A DNA stretch of 64,000 nt. Origin: Rhizobium sp. Leaf306 (GTDB lineage: Bacteria > Pseudomonadota > Alphaproteobacteria > Rhizobiales > Rhizobiaceae). Below, one piece after another: positions 56,601-64,000 of this stretch. The notes beneath the pieces were generated by a model. That model was not told the DNA's origin, ran no database searches, and saw only the letters and a list, made by a program, of their open reading frames with translations. Each line of letters begins with the position of its first letter. The stretch's first letter is position 1. A program made the position numbers and the translations under genes. The stretch covers positions 992,001 through 1,056,000 of the forward strand of contig NZ_LMNX01000002.1 in the NCBI RefSeq assembly GCF_001423425.1. Direction: 5' to 3'.

Positions 56601-56661
56601 GTCGCACCCTAAACCCCGACCAGTCGCACCCTGTTTAATATCAATAGCTTAAGTATGGTAT

Positions 56662-56738
<77 letters not shown>

Positions 56739-56773
56739 TGCTAAGACGCTTCTAACAGAACGCAGACAGGATG

Positions 56774-57079
56774 TCAGTGCGTCCAGGGCTGCGAGCGATT
56801 GAAGCGGAAATTGTCGGTGTAGGAAGCAGCTTGACGCGCAGGTTCTTTCGGCTGGACGACGCGGTATTCGATGCCTTCACGCTTGGCGTAGGCTTCGGCA
56901 AGTTCCTGACTTTCAAACGTCAGGCGGACTTGCTGCTTCATGTCGCCGGAAGATGTATAGCCAAGGATCGGATCGATCCGGCGTGGCTCTTCCTGGTCGA
57001 ATTCGAGGAGCCAGAGATGCGTCTTGGCTTTGCCAGATTGCATTGCAGTTTTTGCGGGACGATAGATCTTGGCCGTCAT
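56774..57079 (-). CDS. ETC complex I subunit (NDUFS4-like)
   Basis: This 101-residue protein matches the NDUFS4/AQDQ family found as a separate gene in alphaproteobacteria: MTAKIYRPAKTAMQSGKAKT, WLLEFDQEEPRRIDPILGYT, QQVRLTFESQELAEAYAKRE and GIEYRVVQPKE (order as written). It would be an accessory subunit of NADH:quinone oxidoreductase at the membrane. An alternative ATG lies four codons upstream (57091). It sits between tRNA-Arg and tRNA-Pro, all on the minus strand. Confidence 0.9.
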   Translation of the reverse strand: MTAKIYRPAKTAMQSGKAKTHLWLLEFDQEEPRRIDPILGYTSSGDMKQQVRLTFESQELAEAYAKREGIEYRVVQPKEPARQAASYTDNFRFNRSQPWTH

Positions 57080-57151
57080 GAACTGAAACATCCGACTTTT
57101 GCTAGCGTGACGCTTCGGCAACTGCTGAGCGCGACGCTCTTTTGAAGGCAA

Positions 57152-57228
<77 letters not shown>

Positions 57229-57343
57229 TTCCTTACAAGAATGCGAGATACACGGTTCCCTACCAGCCCGCAACTGCAAAAAGTGGATTTTCCCAATTGT
57301 TCGAACTGTCTAGCGAACTAACTGTGGGAAAGCGGCCAAACAC

Positions 57344-57838
57344 CTATCCTGCGTTGCCGATCCGTTTGGAAACCACCTTGTCACCAACCTTGATTCCGAG
57401 CGCTTTCGTCCGACCGGCATTCAGTTCGAGGACAAATTTTACCGGTCCCCGCGAATCGATCACGTCACGAGAGTAAGGAACCGCATTTTCGCGGATATGA
57501 GAGACCGTCCCGTCGCCCTCGATAAACAGCATATCGAGCGGCAGGATGGTGTTTTCCATCCACATGGAAACACGGCGTGTCTCGCCGAAGTCGAACAGCA
57601 TGCCGTGATCGTCAGGCATTTCCTTGCGGTACATCAGGCCCTGCGAGCGCTGCTGGTCCGTTAGAGCGAGCTCGATCACAAAGGCATGGGTCTTGCCCGC
57701 TGCCGTGCGGATCGACAGCTCATCTTTTGGAAAGATGACCTGCTGGGCTGCGGCAGCGTAGGCGACAAACAGAAAAAGCGCCGCAAGGGCGCCTTTTGCA
57801 AAGGGCGTGATCCGCCCGAATGACTGCATTCTCAACAT
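57344..57838 (-). CDS. Exported DUF192-family protein
   Basis: This 164-residue protein has a signal peptide (hydrophobic residues 13-30, cleavage after AYAAAA) and a DUF192 domain: FVIELALTDQQRSQGLMYRK, DDHGMLFDFGETRRVSMWME, NTILPLDMLFIEGDG and VLELNAGRTKALGIKVGD. The family is periplasmic and of unknown function. The ATG at 57838 overlaps the TGA of the cold-shock gene by one base (TGATG), so translation is coupled. Confidence 0.9.
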   Translation of the reverse strand: MLRMQSFGRITPFAKGALAALFLFVAYAAAAQQVIFPKDELSIRTAAGKTHAFVIELALTDQQRSQGLMYRKEMPDDHGMLFDFGETRRVSMWMENTILPLDMLFIEGDGTVSHIRENAVPYSRDVIDSRGPVKFVLELNAGRTKALGIKVGDKVVSKRIGNAG

Positions 57839-58416
57839 CAATGTGACCGGCTTACAGGGTTGGGATTGTCGGGATGAATTTCGGCTGCCATCAAGCCCTT
57901 GTCGCCAGGTCCGAACCGGACCAGCACGGTCTGGCCGGGACGGAGCTCTGTCAGTCCGTAGCGACGCAGCGTTTCCATGTGGACGAAGATATCTTCGGTC
58001 CCCTCACCGCGGCTCAGGAATCCAAAGCCCTTGGTGCGGTTGAACCATTTCACCAGTGCCCGTTCCAGGCCGCTCGTTGGCGTGACCTGAACATGGGTGC
58101 GAACCGGCGGCAACTGCGAGGGATGAACTGCGGTCGACTGATCCATGGAAAGAATGCGGAAGGCCTGATAGCCACGGTCGCGCTTCTGGATCATCGCGAC
58201 GATACGGGTTCCTTCAAGGATGGTCTGGTATCCATCGCGCCTCAGGCAGGTCACATGCAGAAGCACATCCTGCATACCGTTGTCGGGCACAATGAAGCCG
58301 AACCCCTTCGCAACATCGAACCACTTGACCACACCCGTAATTTCGATGAGCTCGACCGGATCGCCCGCGAATTCCTCGTATTCGGCTACGCCTTTCAACG
58401 ATATCCTGTCTGCCAT
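57838..58416 (-). CDS. Double cold-shock-domain protein
   Basis: This 192-residue protein has two cold-shock domains, the first at about residues 25-95 (TGVVKWFDVAKGFGFIVPDN, RNP1 and RNP2-like VLLHV) and the second at about 118-185 (ALVKWFNRTKGFGFLSRGEG and IFVHM). Double-CSD proteins are typical of alphaproteobacteria and act as single-stranded nucleic acid chaperones. It heads a two-gene unit with the DUF192 gene. A perfect CtrA-type site lies 64 bases upstream, in the spacer shared with gloA. Confidence 0.93.
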   Translation of the reverse strand: MADRISLKGVAEYEEFAGDPVELIEITGVVKWFDVAKGFGFIVPDNGMQDVLLHVTCLRRDGYQTILEGTRIVAMIQKRDRGYQAFRILSMDQSTAVHPSQLPPVRTHVQVTPTSGLERALVKWFNRTKGFGFLSRGEGTEDIFVHMETLRRYGLTELRPGQTVLVRFGPGDKGLMAAEIHPDNPNPVSRSH

Positions 58417-58479
58417 ATCCTATCGGCCCCTCGATTACGCGTTACGACATGACGGTGGAAGTGATTCTTCGCCCCTAGA

Positions 58480-58494
58480 TTAACATCCCGTTAA
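58480..58494. promoter_or_regulatory. CtrA-type binding site TTAA-N7-TTAA
   Basis: TTAA-CATCCCG-TTAACC is an exact match to the full CtrA consensus, in the 214-bp divergent spacer between the cold-shock gene and gloA. It could regulate either gene. Confidence 0.55.
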
Positions 58495-58630
58495 CCCTCT
58501 AGTGCAAGTCCCCGTCTGGACTTTATCAGCATCTTTCTACGGCTAACGGCTTGCCCCAGGCTTGCTGACCTCCTGCAATGCACCATATCCGCTCGACAGT
58601 TTGCCAACGACATCGCGGAGCTTGCGACAC

Positions 58631-59071
58631 ATGCGCTATCTACACACAATGGTTCGGGTCAAGGATCTCGACGCGTCTCTCCATTTCTACAAGACACTGA
58701 TGGGTTTGGAGGAGATCCGCCGCATAGAAAATGACAAGGGCCGCTTCACGCTGGTCTTTCTGGCTGCACGCGACGACGTTTCGCAGGCTGAGGAGAACAT
58801 GGCGCCGTGCATCGAGCTTACCTACAACTGGGACAGCGAGGATTACACGGGCGGACGCAATTTCGGCCACCTCGCCTATGAGGTCGACGACGTCTATGCG
58901 TTCTGCCAGCACCTGCAGGACAATGGCATCGTGATCAACCGTCCGCCTCGCGAAGGTCGGATGGCCTTCGTACTTTCGCCGGACGGCATTTCCTTCGAGA
59001 TCCTGCAGAAGGGCGACAACCTGCCGGTCGCCGAGCCGTGGGCATCGATGCCGAATACCGGCAGCTGGTAA
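58631..59071 (+). CDS. gloA: Lactoylglutathione lyase (glyoxalase I)
   Basis: This 146-residue VOC metalloenzyme isomerises the methylglyoxal-glutathione hemithioacetal. Metal ligands are expected at His5 (MRYLHTMVRV), Glu in CIELTYNW, His in NFGHLAYEVDD and Glu in SFEILQKG, all present. The segment LDASLHFYKTLMGLEEIRR is typical. I chose the ATG at 58631; an open frame extends to 58562 without homology. Confidence 0.95.
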   Translation: MRYLHTMVRVKDLDASLHFYKTLMGLEEIRRIENDKGRFTLVFLAARDDVSQAEENMAPCIELTYNWDSEDYTGGRNFGHLAYEVDDVYAFCQHLQDNGIVINRPPREGRMAFVLSPDGISFEILQKGDNLPVAEPWASMPNTGSW

Positions 59072-59192
59072 TTGAGGCTTGCGTCGGCCTGACCAAGGCC
59101 AACGCCCCTCTCTTGCCGAGCGAAACAGGACACGTGATGCTCATCTCCATGATTCGCGACAGAGTGTCCGCGACGCACATGAAGGGCATCAC

Positions 59193-59747
59193 GTGCCGGT
59201 TTCGCCAGCAAGATCGATCTCAAGGCCGAGTTTTCCGCTCCTCGCAGTGGCGATCGCAGCCTTAATGATGAGCAGTTGCTCGATGACCCGCAAGGTTGCC
59301 GACGCCGATCCGGTCTCCGCAGAGGCGGTGGCCGCGGAGCAACCAGATGGCGCGGCAAAACCGCTTGCCAAAGCCGGCACGAGCGGCGCCGGCCTCTATG
59401 TCGATCCCCTCGTCTCCACAAAGGCGCACCAGGCCAAATCAGCGGCAGTTGCAACGACTACGGCGCCGGGCGCCAACGCCGCCCCCGGCGCCTTTCCTCC
59501 GGCGCCGGAGCAGCCGTCGAACTCCATCGCCGGGCTCGTCACGCAACCGACTGGCGTGCGCGCGAGCAGCTACAGCATCTTTTCGTCCAACGCATCGCCA
59601 TTCCCATCGGCGACGACGGCACCTGCTGCTGCCCCTGACGGGCAGACAGCCGTCGCCGCTCCGGCCGGCGGCATCAATGCAGCACATGGCAGCGTCTTCA
59701 CTCCCCGCCAGCCGCTGCCGGACCCGTCACAACAGGCGCAGCTCTAA
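59193..59747 (+). CDS. Ala/Pro-rich putative lipoprotein
   Basis: A GTG at 59193 with AAGGGC upstream gives a 184-residue protein. Its N-terminus has basic residues, a hydrophobic stretch (FPLLAVAIAALMMSSC) and a Cys that would be lipidated. The mature protein is low-complexity (Ala, Pro, Ser, Thr, Gln), with motifs PFPSATTAPAAAPDG and GSVFTPRQPLPDPSQQ. It is possibly an outer-membrane-anchored protein of unknown function. It follows gloA by about 120 bases. Confidence 0.65.
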   Translation: MPVSPARSISRPSFPLLAVAIAALMMSSCSMTRKVADADPVSAEAVAAEQPDGAAKPLAKAGTSGAGLYVDPLVSTKAHQAKSAAVATTTAPGANAAPGAFPPAPEQPSNSIAGLVTQPTGVRASSYSIFSSNASPFPSATTAPAAAPDGQTAVAAPAGGINAAHGSVFTPRQPLPDPSQQAQL

Positions 59748-59880
59748 CCATCAGCCTTGAGCGGGGGCGAAAAGAGCGCGCTGGTCAAATCGGATAAGCC
59801 GCTGATTTCGCATGGCTTTACGCTCACTGAAGCCACATTTTCCGCGCATCTAATTTTTCGCAAAAAACATCGTTTTTGCG

Positions 59881-59909
59881 CTTGCGGTAACGAAATCACG
59901 CCTCTATAA
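59881..59909 (+). promoter_or_regulatory. Promoter of tRNA-Glu copy 1
   Basis: CTTGCG - 17 bases - CTATAA, ending 15 bases before the tRNA 5' end; an excellent rhizobial sigma-70 promoter. Confidence 0.85.
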
Positions 59910-59924
59910 GGGCGCTCACTGTAC

Positions 59925-59999
59925 GCGCCCTTCGTCTATCGGTTAGGACGTCAGATTTTCATTCTGAAAAGAGGGGTTCGACTCCCCTAGGGCGTACCA
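59925..59999 (+). tRNA. tRNA-Glu (TTC), copy 1
   Basis: A 75-nt gene with acceptor GCGCCCT / AGGGCGT, anticodon arm GTCAGATTTTCATTCTGAA (TTC), T arm AGGGGTTCGACTCCCCT and encoded CCA. It is identical to copies 2 and 3. Confidence 0.96.
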
Positions 60000-60106
60000 G
60001 TTCTTTCCTTCAAACTGTTGATTTTGCACAAGAACCTCTAAGTTCTCTTGGAGCATCCAGCCGCGCAATTTTCTCTGTTTATCTTCCGAAAAATACCGTT
60101 TTTTGG

Positions 60107-60135
60107 CTTGTCTGTTTGAAAAAGCGTCCCTATAA
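60107..60135 (+). promoter_or_regulatory. Promoter of tRNA-Glu copy 2
   Basis: CTTGTC - 17 bases - CTATAA, 13 bases before the tRNA 5' end. Confidence 0.85.
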
Positions 60136-60148
60136 GACGCTCCTGTAC

Positions 60149-60223
60149 GCGCCCTTCGTCTATCGGTTAGGACGTCAGATTTTCATTCTGAAAAGAGGGG
60201 TTCGACTCCCCTAGGGCGTACCA
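60149..60223 (+). tRNA. tRNA-Glu (TTC), copy 2
   Basis: Identical in sequence to copy 1, 224 bases downstream of it. Confidence 0.96.
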
Positions 60224-60330
60224 CTTCCCCCTTCTTCCATATCTTCAGGCTTGTTCGCTCGCGCGTTTTCCCGCGGCATGCCTTGGCTTGGATTATTTCA
60301 TTTAAAAACAGAGAAATATCGATTTTCCTA

Positions 60331-60359
60331 CTTGCCGGATCGGGCAAGCCTGACTATAC
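60331..60359 (+). promoter_or_regulatory. Promoter of tRNA-Glu copy 3
   Basis: CTTGCC - 17 bases - CTATAC, 15 bases before the tRNA 5' end. Confidence 0.8.
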
Positions 60360-60374
60360 GAGCGCTCACTGTAC

Positions 60375-60449
60375 GCGCCCTTCGTCTATCGGTTAGGACG
60401 TCAGATTTTCATTCTGAAAAGAGGGGTTCGACTCCCCTAGGGCGTACCA
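60375..60449 (+). tRNA. tRNA-Glu (TTC), copy 3
   Basis: Identical in sequence to copies 1 and 2, 226 bases after copy 2. It is convergent with recJ, whose stop lies 27 bases away. Confidence 0.96.
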
Positions 60450-60475
60450 GTTTCCCCTTTTGATTAAGCCGTAAT

Positions 60476-62323
60476 TTATCGCGACTCGACCGCGTCGAGA
60501 AGCCTGAGCTGGATGCGCCGGTTTCCCTGCCACTGGTCGGCCGTGAGGCATCCCGCGGCATGGATCTGCTTTCCGCGGGAGTTGAGCAGCATCTGGCCGA
60601 GCGGCGTTTCGGCCGCCCTGAAGGCGATCCCCTCCAGACGCGTGCCATCGAGTGATTCCAGCGCGATCTTCACATGCGCCGTACCGACCAGCCGCACATC
60701 TCTCAGACGATGGGCGGGAATGGCAAAGACGGGCTGCGCATGGCCAGAGCCGTAGGGGCCCGCCTGTTCCAGCTGGTCGAACAGCGCGATCGTGGCCCCT
60801 GATGCCGATAGTGCGCCATCGATCTTCAGCACGTGGTTGGCAACAAGCGCCGGAACGCCCTCAGCCGCCACTTCCTCGAAATAGGCGCGCAGCTTGCCGA
60901 GGTTGGCGCGCTCGACGGTCAGTCCCGCCGCCATGGCGTGACCGCCACCTTTTAGCAGAAGCCCTGATTCGACTGCGCCGCGAACCATCCGGCCCATGTC
61001 GAAACCGTTGATCGAACGGCCGGAACCGGTGCCCTTGCCGGACGGGTCGAAAGCGATCGCGAAGGCAGGCCGCCGGAACTTCTCCTTCAGCCTCGCAGCG
61101 AGAAGACCGACGATGCCGGGATGCCATTTCTCATGCGCGGTGACGATGACGGACGCGCCCTCGGCGTCGCCGTATTCGCCAAGCACTTCCGCTTCGGCTT
61201 CCGCCAGCATGGCGGCTTCCATGGCCTGCCGCTCGCGGTTCAGATCGTCCAGCCGGCCGGCGATCTCCTCCGCCTTGATATCGTCTTCCAGTGTCAGCAA
61301 GCGGCTGCCGAGTGCTGCATCGCCGATTCGCCCGCCGGCGTTGATGCGCGGACCGATCATGAAGCCGAAATGGTAGGGCGTCACCGGTCCGCCGAGACCC
61401 GCCTTGCGAAACAACGCCGTGAGCCCCGGGTTGACCATGTGGCGGGCAGCGATCAGCCCCTTCACCACATAGGCGCGGTTCAGCCCTTTCAGCGGCACGA
61501 CATCGCAAACGGTTGCCAGCGCCACCAGATCCAGCAGGCCGAGGAGATCGAGCGACTGGGCGCGGTTATCGCCACCTTCGCGCAGCTGCTTCAGGGTGGC
61601 GACCATGACCAGAAACACGACGCCTGCCGCGCAGAGATGCCCCTGCCCCGAGAGATCGTCCTGGCGGTTGGGATTGACGAGCGCCACGCACGGCGGCAGC
61701 ACGTGACCGACCTGGTGGTGGTCGATGACAACCACATCGCAGCCCTCGTCCTTGGCCGCTGTCAACGCATCCTGGCTCGTCGAGCCGCAGTCGACCGTGA
61801 CGATCAGCTGCGCGCCGTTCGCCACCAGTTGGCGGATCGCGTTGGGGTTCGGCCCGTAGCCTTCGAAAATCCGATCCGGAATATAGATCTCCGCCTCGAC
61901 ACCGAAATGCGTCAGGAAACGGTAGAGCAAGGCGGAAGAGGCCGCGCCGTCCACGTCGTAATCGCCGAAGATCGCAACCCGCTCGCGCCGGTTGATCGCG
62001 GCGACCAGTCTCGCTGCAGCCTTGCCGCAATCCGTCAGCGTCAGCGGATCGGGCATCAGTGACCGGATGGTCGGATCAAGGAAGGCCGGGGCATCGTCGA
62101 GCGTCACGCCGCGGCCGGCAAGCACGCGAGCGACCAGTTCGGGAATGCCATGGATCTGGCTGATGGCAAGCGCGCGGTTCTGCGCCGCCTGGTCGAGCCG
62201 CGACACCCAGCGCTGGCCACTCACCGATTGCTCTACGTTCAGGAACGCGCGCGGTACCGGATCGACCGGTGACGTTGTCATGGAGAGGCTGCTGGCGATT
62301 GAGGTGGTCGATTGGGTGGTCAT
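60476..62323 (-). CDS. recJ: Single-stranded-DNA-specific 5'-3' exonuclease RecJ
   Basis: This 615-residue DHH/DHHA1 phosphoesterase works in mismatch repair and RecF-pathway recombination. Metal-binding motifs are IFGDYDVDGAASSALLYRF, VDCGSTSQDAL, VVVIDHHQVGHVLPP and LCAAGVVF in the DHH domain, while the DHHA1 domain shows GGGHAMAAGLTVE. The C-terminal OB fold follows. The first 30 residues are variable and the start is not certain (a second Met is at codon 15). It is the last gene before the tRNA-Glu cluster, on the opposite strand. Confidence 0.95.
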   Translation of the reverse strand: MTTQSTTSIASSLSMTTSPVDPVPRAFLNVEQSVSGQRWVSRLDQAAQNRALAISQIHGIPELVARVLAGRGVTLDDAPAFLDPTIRSLMPDPLTLTDCGKAAARLVAAINRRERVAIFGDYDVDGAASSALLYRFLTHFGVEAEIYIPDRIFEGYGPNPNAIRQLVANGAQLIVTVDCGSTSQDALTAAKDEGCDVVVIDHHQVGHVLPPCVALVNPNRQDDLSGQGHLCAAGVVFLVMVATLKQLREGGDNRAQSLDLLGLLDLVALATVCDVVPLKGLNRAYVVKGLIAARHMVNPGLTALFRKAGLGGPVTPYHFGFMIGPRINAGGRIGDAALGSRLLTLEDDIKAEEIAGRLDDLNRERQAMEAAMLAEAEAEVLGEYGDAEGASVIVTAHEKWHPGIVGLLAARLKEKFRRPAFAIAFDPSGKGTGSGRSINGFDMGRMVRGAVESGLLLKGGGHAMAAGLTVERANLGKLRAYFEEVAAEGVPALVANHVLKIDGALSASGATIALFDQLEQAGPYGSGHAQPVFAIPAHRLRDVRLVGTAHVKIALESLDGTRLEGIAFRAAETPLGQMLLNSRGKQIHAAGCLTADQWQGNRRIQLRLLDAVESR

Positions 62324-62434
62324 TCAGCCGTTTTAGCGCATCGGCGCATCAACAGTAATCTGTTTTCGGCAGCGGACGTGGCCTCGGCGAAAAAACACTG
62401 GGGCCAGTCTAGTGCGGCTCAACGGCTGCGTGGG

Positions 62435-63754
62435 TCACATGTCCTTGGGCCGTTCGATCCGGATGACCTGCGGCTCGCCAACCAGATAGCTTTCGGCCTT
62501 GATGGCGTCGACGGCCTTGCGGACCGAGTCCTCCATCGTCGCGTGCGTGACAAGGATGATCGTCTTCGACATCACGGACGAATCGGGCTTCGAGCGCTGG
62601 ACGATCGATTCCAGCGAGATGGCGTTCTCGGCCATGCGGGCAGCGATCGAGGCGAAGACGCCGGTCCGGTCGGCAACGGTCAGCCGGATGAAATAACCGC
62701 CTTCGTGGCTCTGCATCTGGGCGCGCTTGTAAGGTGCCAGCGAAGCCGCCGGTGTGCCGAGAACCGGAACCTGCTGCGCACCCGGGCGGCTCTTGGCGAT
62801 GTCGGCGATGTCACCGAGCACGGAAGATGCCGTTGCATTGCCACCGGCGCCTGGGCCGACCATCAGCAGTTCGCCGAGGATATCGGATTCGATCGCCACG
62901 GCATTCGTCACGCCATCGACCTGCGCGATAACCGAATCACGGGGCACCATGGTCGGGTGAACGCGCTGCTCGATCCCTGTTTCGGTGCGCTGCGCGACGC
63001 CGAGCAGCTTGATGCGGTAGCCGAGATCGGCGGCGGCGTGGATATCGTCGATCGAGATATTGGTGATCCCTTCGAGATAGATCTCGTCGGGGGCGATCTG
63101 GGTGCCGAAAGCAAGCGTCGTTAGGATTGCCAGCTTGTGTGCCGTGTCGTTGCCCTCGATATCGAAGGCCGGATCGGCTTCGGCATAGCCCAGCCGCTGC
63201 GCTTCCTTGAGGCAGTCGGCAAACGACAGGCCCTCCTTCTCCATCCGGGTCAGGATGTAATTGCAGGTGCCGTTCATGATGCCGTAGACACGCGAAATCG
63301 TGTTGCCGGTCAGAGACTCGCGAAGGGCCTTGATGACGGGGATACCGCCGGCAACCGCTGCCTCGAAATTGAGGAGTGCGCCGTTTTCTTCGGCGATCCT
63401 TGCGAGTTCGACGCCGGATGCGGCGAGCAGCGCCTTGTTGGCTGTCACCACATGGAGACCACGCCGCAAGGCTGCGCGCACAGAATCCGCAGCGGCGCCC
63501 TCGGCGCCGCCCATCAGCTCCACGAACACGTCGATCTCAGCGTTTGCTGCCAGTTCTTCGGCGCTGTCGAACCAGGTCACGGCAGAGAGATCGATCCCGC
63601 GGTCGCGGGTGCGGTCTCTCGCCGTCACGGCGGCAATCTCGATCGGGCGTCCGCAGGTGACCGCAAGTTCGTTGGCACGGGTCTGGATGATGCGAACGAG
63701 CGAGGCACCGACAGTGCCAAGACCCGCAATGCCGACTTTGAGGGCATCTGCCAT
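62435..63754 (-). CDS. hom: Homoserine dehydrogenase
   Basis: This 439-residue enzyme reduces aspartate semialdehyde to homoserine (threonine/methionine branch). The Rossmann motif is VGIAGLGTVGASLVRIIQTR. The catalytic region contains GGIPVIKALRESLTGNTISRVYGIMNGTCNY (in two pieces, with the signature GIMNGTCNYILTRME) and AQRLGYAEADPAFDIEGNDTAHK. A C-terminal ACT domain (YFIRLTVADRTGVFASIAAR) implies threonine feedback. It follows the aminotransferase at the window end on the same strand by 81 bases, a conserved rhizobial pair. Confidence 0.97.
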   Translation of the reverse strand: MADALKVGIAGLGTVGASLVRIIQTRANELAVTCGRPIEIAAVTARDRTRDRGIDLSAVTWFDSAEELAANAEIDVFVELMGGAEGAAADSVRAALRRGLHVVTANKALLAASGVELARIAEENGALLNFEAAVAGGIPVIKALRESLTGNTISRVYGIMNGTCNYILTRMEKEGLSFADCLKEAQRLGYAEADPAFDIEGNDTAHKLAILTTLAFGTQIAPDEIYLEGITNISIDDIHAAADLGYRIKLLGVAQRTETGIEQRVHPTMVPRDSVIAQVDGVTNAVAIESDILGELLMVGPGAGGNATASSVLGDIADIAKSRPGAQQVPVLGTPAASLAPYKRAQMQSHEGGYFIRLTVADRTGVFASIAARMAENAISLESIVQRSKPDSSVMSKTIILVTHATMEDSVRKAVDAIKAESYLVGEPQVIRIERPKDM

Positions 63755-63835
63755 GATAGTTTTCCTGGTATTTTGGGAGACTGGGGCGGTCAGAACGGCC
63801 GCCCCTCAAATCGTGATCGGCGGCCCGGTTCGCTG

Positions 63836-64000
63836 TCAGCGACGCGTGTTGAGCGTAATCACGTTGTGCATCGTATCGTCTGCCGTCGACAGAAACTTCT
63901 TGATGCTGCGGGCGGCCTGGCGAATGCGATGCTCGTTTTCGACCAGTGCGAGGCGAACGTAGTCGTCGCCCATCTCACCGAAACCGACACCGGGTGCGAC
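63836..64000 (-). CDS. C-terminus of a class I aminotransferase (AlaC/DapL-like)
   Basis: The visible 54 residues read [40 protein letters not shown], then [14 protein letters not shown] and stop. The pattern PG..FG..G..YVR.ALVENE.RIRQA is the end of the alanine/LL-diaminopimelate aminotransferase-like group that usually precedes hom in rhizobia. The PLP site is outside the window, so specificity cannot be judged. Confidence 0.8.
   Translation of the reverse strand, partial: VAPGVGFGEMGDDYVRLALVENEHRIRQAARSIKKFLSTADDTMHNVITLNTRR

Noticed and set aside
59925..60449. Three identical 75-bp repeats with about 150-bp spacers (CRISPR-like periodicity)
   Set aside because: The repeats are complete tRNA-Glu genes with promoters; spacers are far too long for CRISPR and no cas genes are present.

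Overview
The window is chromosomal DNA of an alphaproteobacterium of the Rhizobiaceae (Rhizobium / Neorhizobium / Agrobacterium group; the genus cannot be fixed from sequence alone). Supporting features are the general amino-acid transporter genes aapJQMP, LpxI in the lipid A pathway, a LexA gene with the alphaproteobacterial GAAC-N7-GAAC operator, an EipB-family protein, DUF3126, an NDUFS4-like complex I subunit, and promoters of the CTTGxx-N17-CTATAx type in front of three tRNA-Glu genes.

Layout. 1-3361: a partial membrane-anchored protein, a small secreted protein, then a 2.5 kb islet between a 46-bp 3' fragment of tRNA-Lys (793-838) and the complete tRNA-Lys(CTT) (3286-3361). The islet carries a GT61-type glycosyltransferase and two small genes, but no integrase. 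3544-12596: PhzF, a PLP aminotransferase, eno, kdsA, a VOC protein, lexA and comEC. 12890-27438: gltA, then the conserved envelope/translation block, transcribed leftwards: rpsB-tsf-pyrH-frr-uppS-cdsA-rseP-bamA-lpxD-fabZ-lpxA-lpxI-lpxB. 27643-41650: pentapeptide protein, EipB, RidA, GDPD, GNAT, HIT, AzlCD, clpS-clpA, DUF3126, cysE, hydrolase, zinc-finger protein, FAD monooxygenase, metC. 42001-46285: aapJQMP. 46379-47840: a putative beta-barrel protein and a Flp pilin.

48155-56676 is an 8.5 kb accessory element integrated at tRNA-Arg(TCT). A 16-bp copy of the tRNA 3' end (attL) lies at 48155 and a tyrosine integrase lies next to the tRNA. Inside are a frameshifted thermonuclease, a small gene with an in-frame amber codon, a radical SAM protein with an unusual domain order, and an IS3-family element carrying two internal tandem duplications. 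The rest is prophage debris: tail/lysis-side genes on one strand fused head to head with a truncated PAPS-reductase-like gene, then a Lar-like protein, a small protein and the integrase. It looks like a decayed, internally deleted prophage.

56662-64000 is core again: tRNA-Arg, an NDUFS4-like gene, tRNA-Pro, a DUF192 protein, a double cold-shock protein, gloA, a lipoprotein, three tRNA-Glu genes each with its own promoter, recJ, hom, and the 3' end of an alaC/dapL-type aminotransferase.

The strongest leads are the tRNA-Arg element and its decay history, the IS copy whose duplication would demand two successive -1 frameshifts to make transposase, the radical SAM protein with a SPASM-like cysteine set placed before the radical SAM core, the integrase-less tRNA-Lys islet, and a perfect CtrA-type TTAA-N7-TTAA site before gloA.
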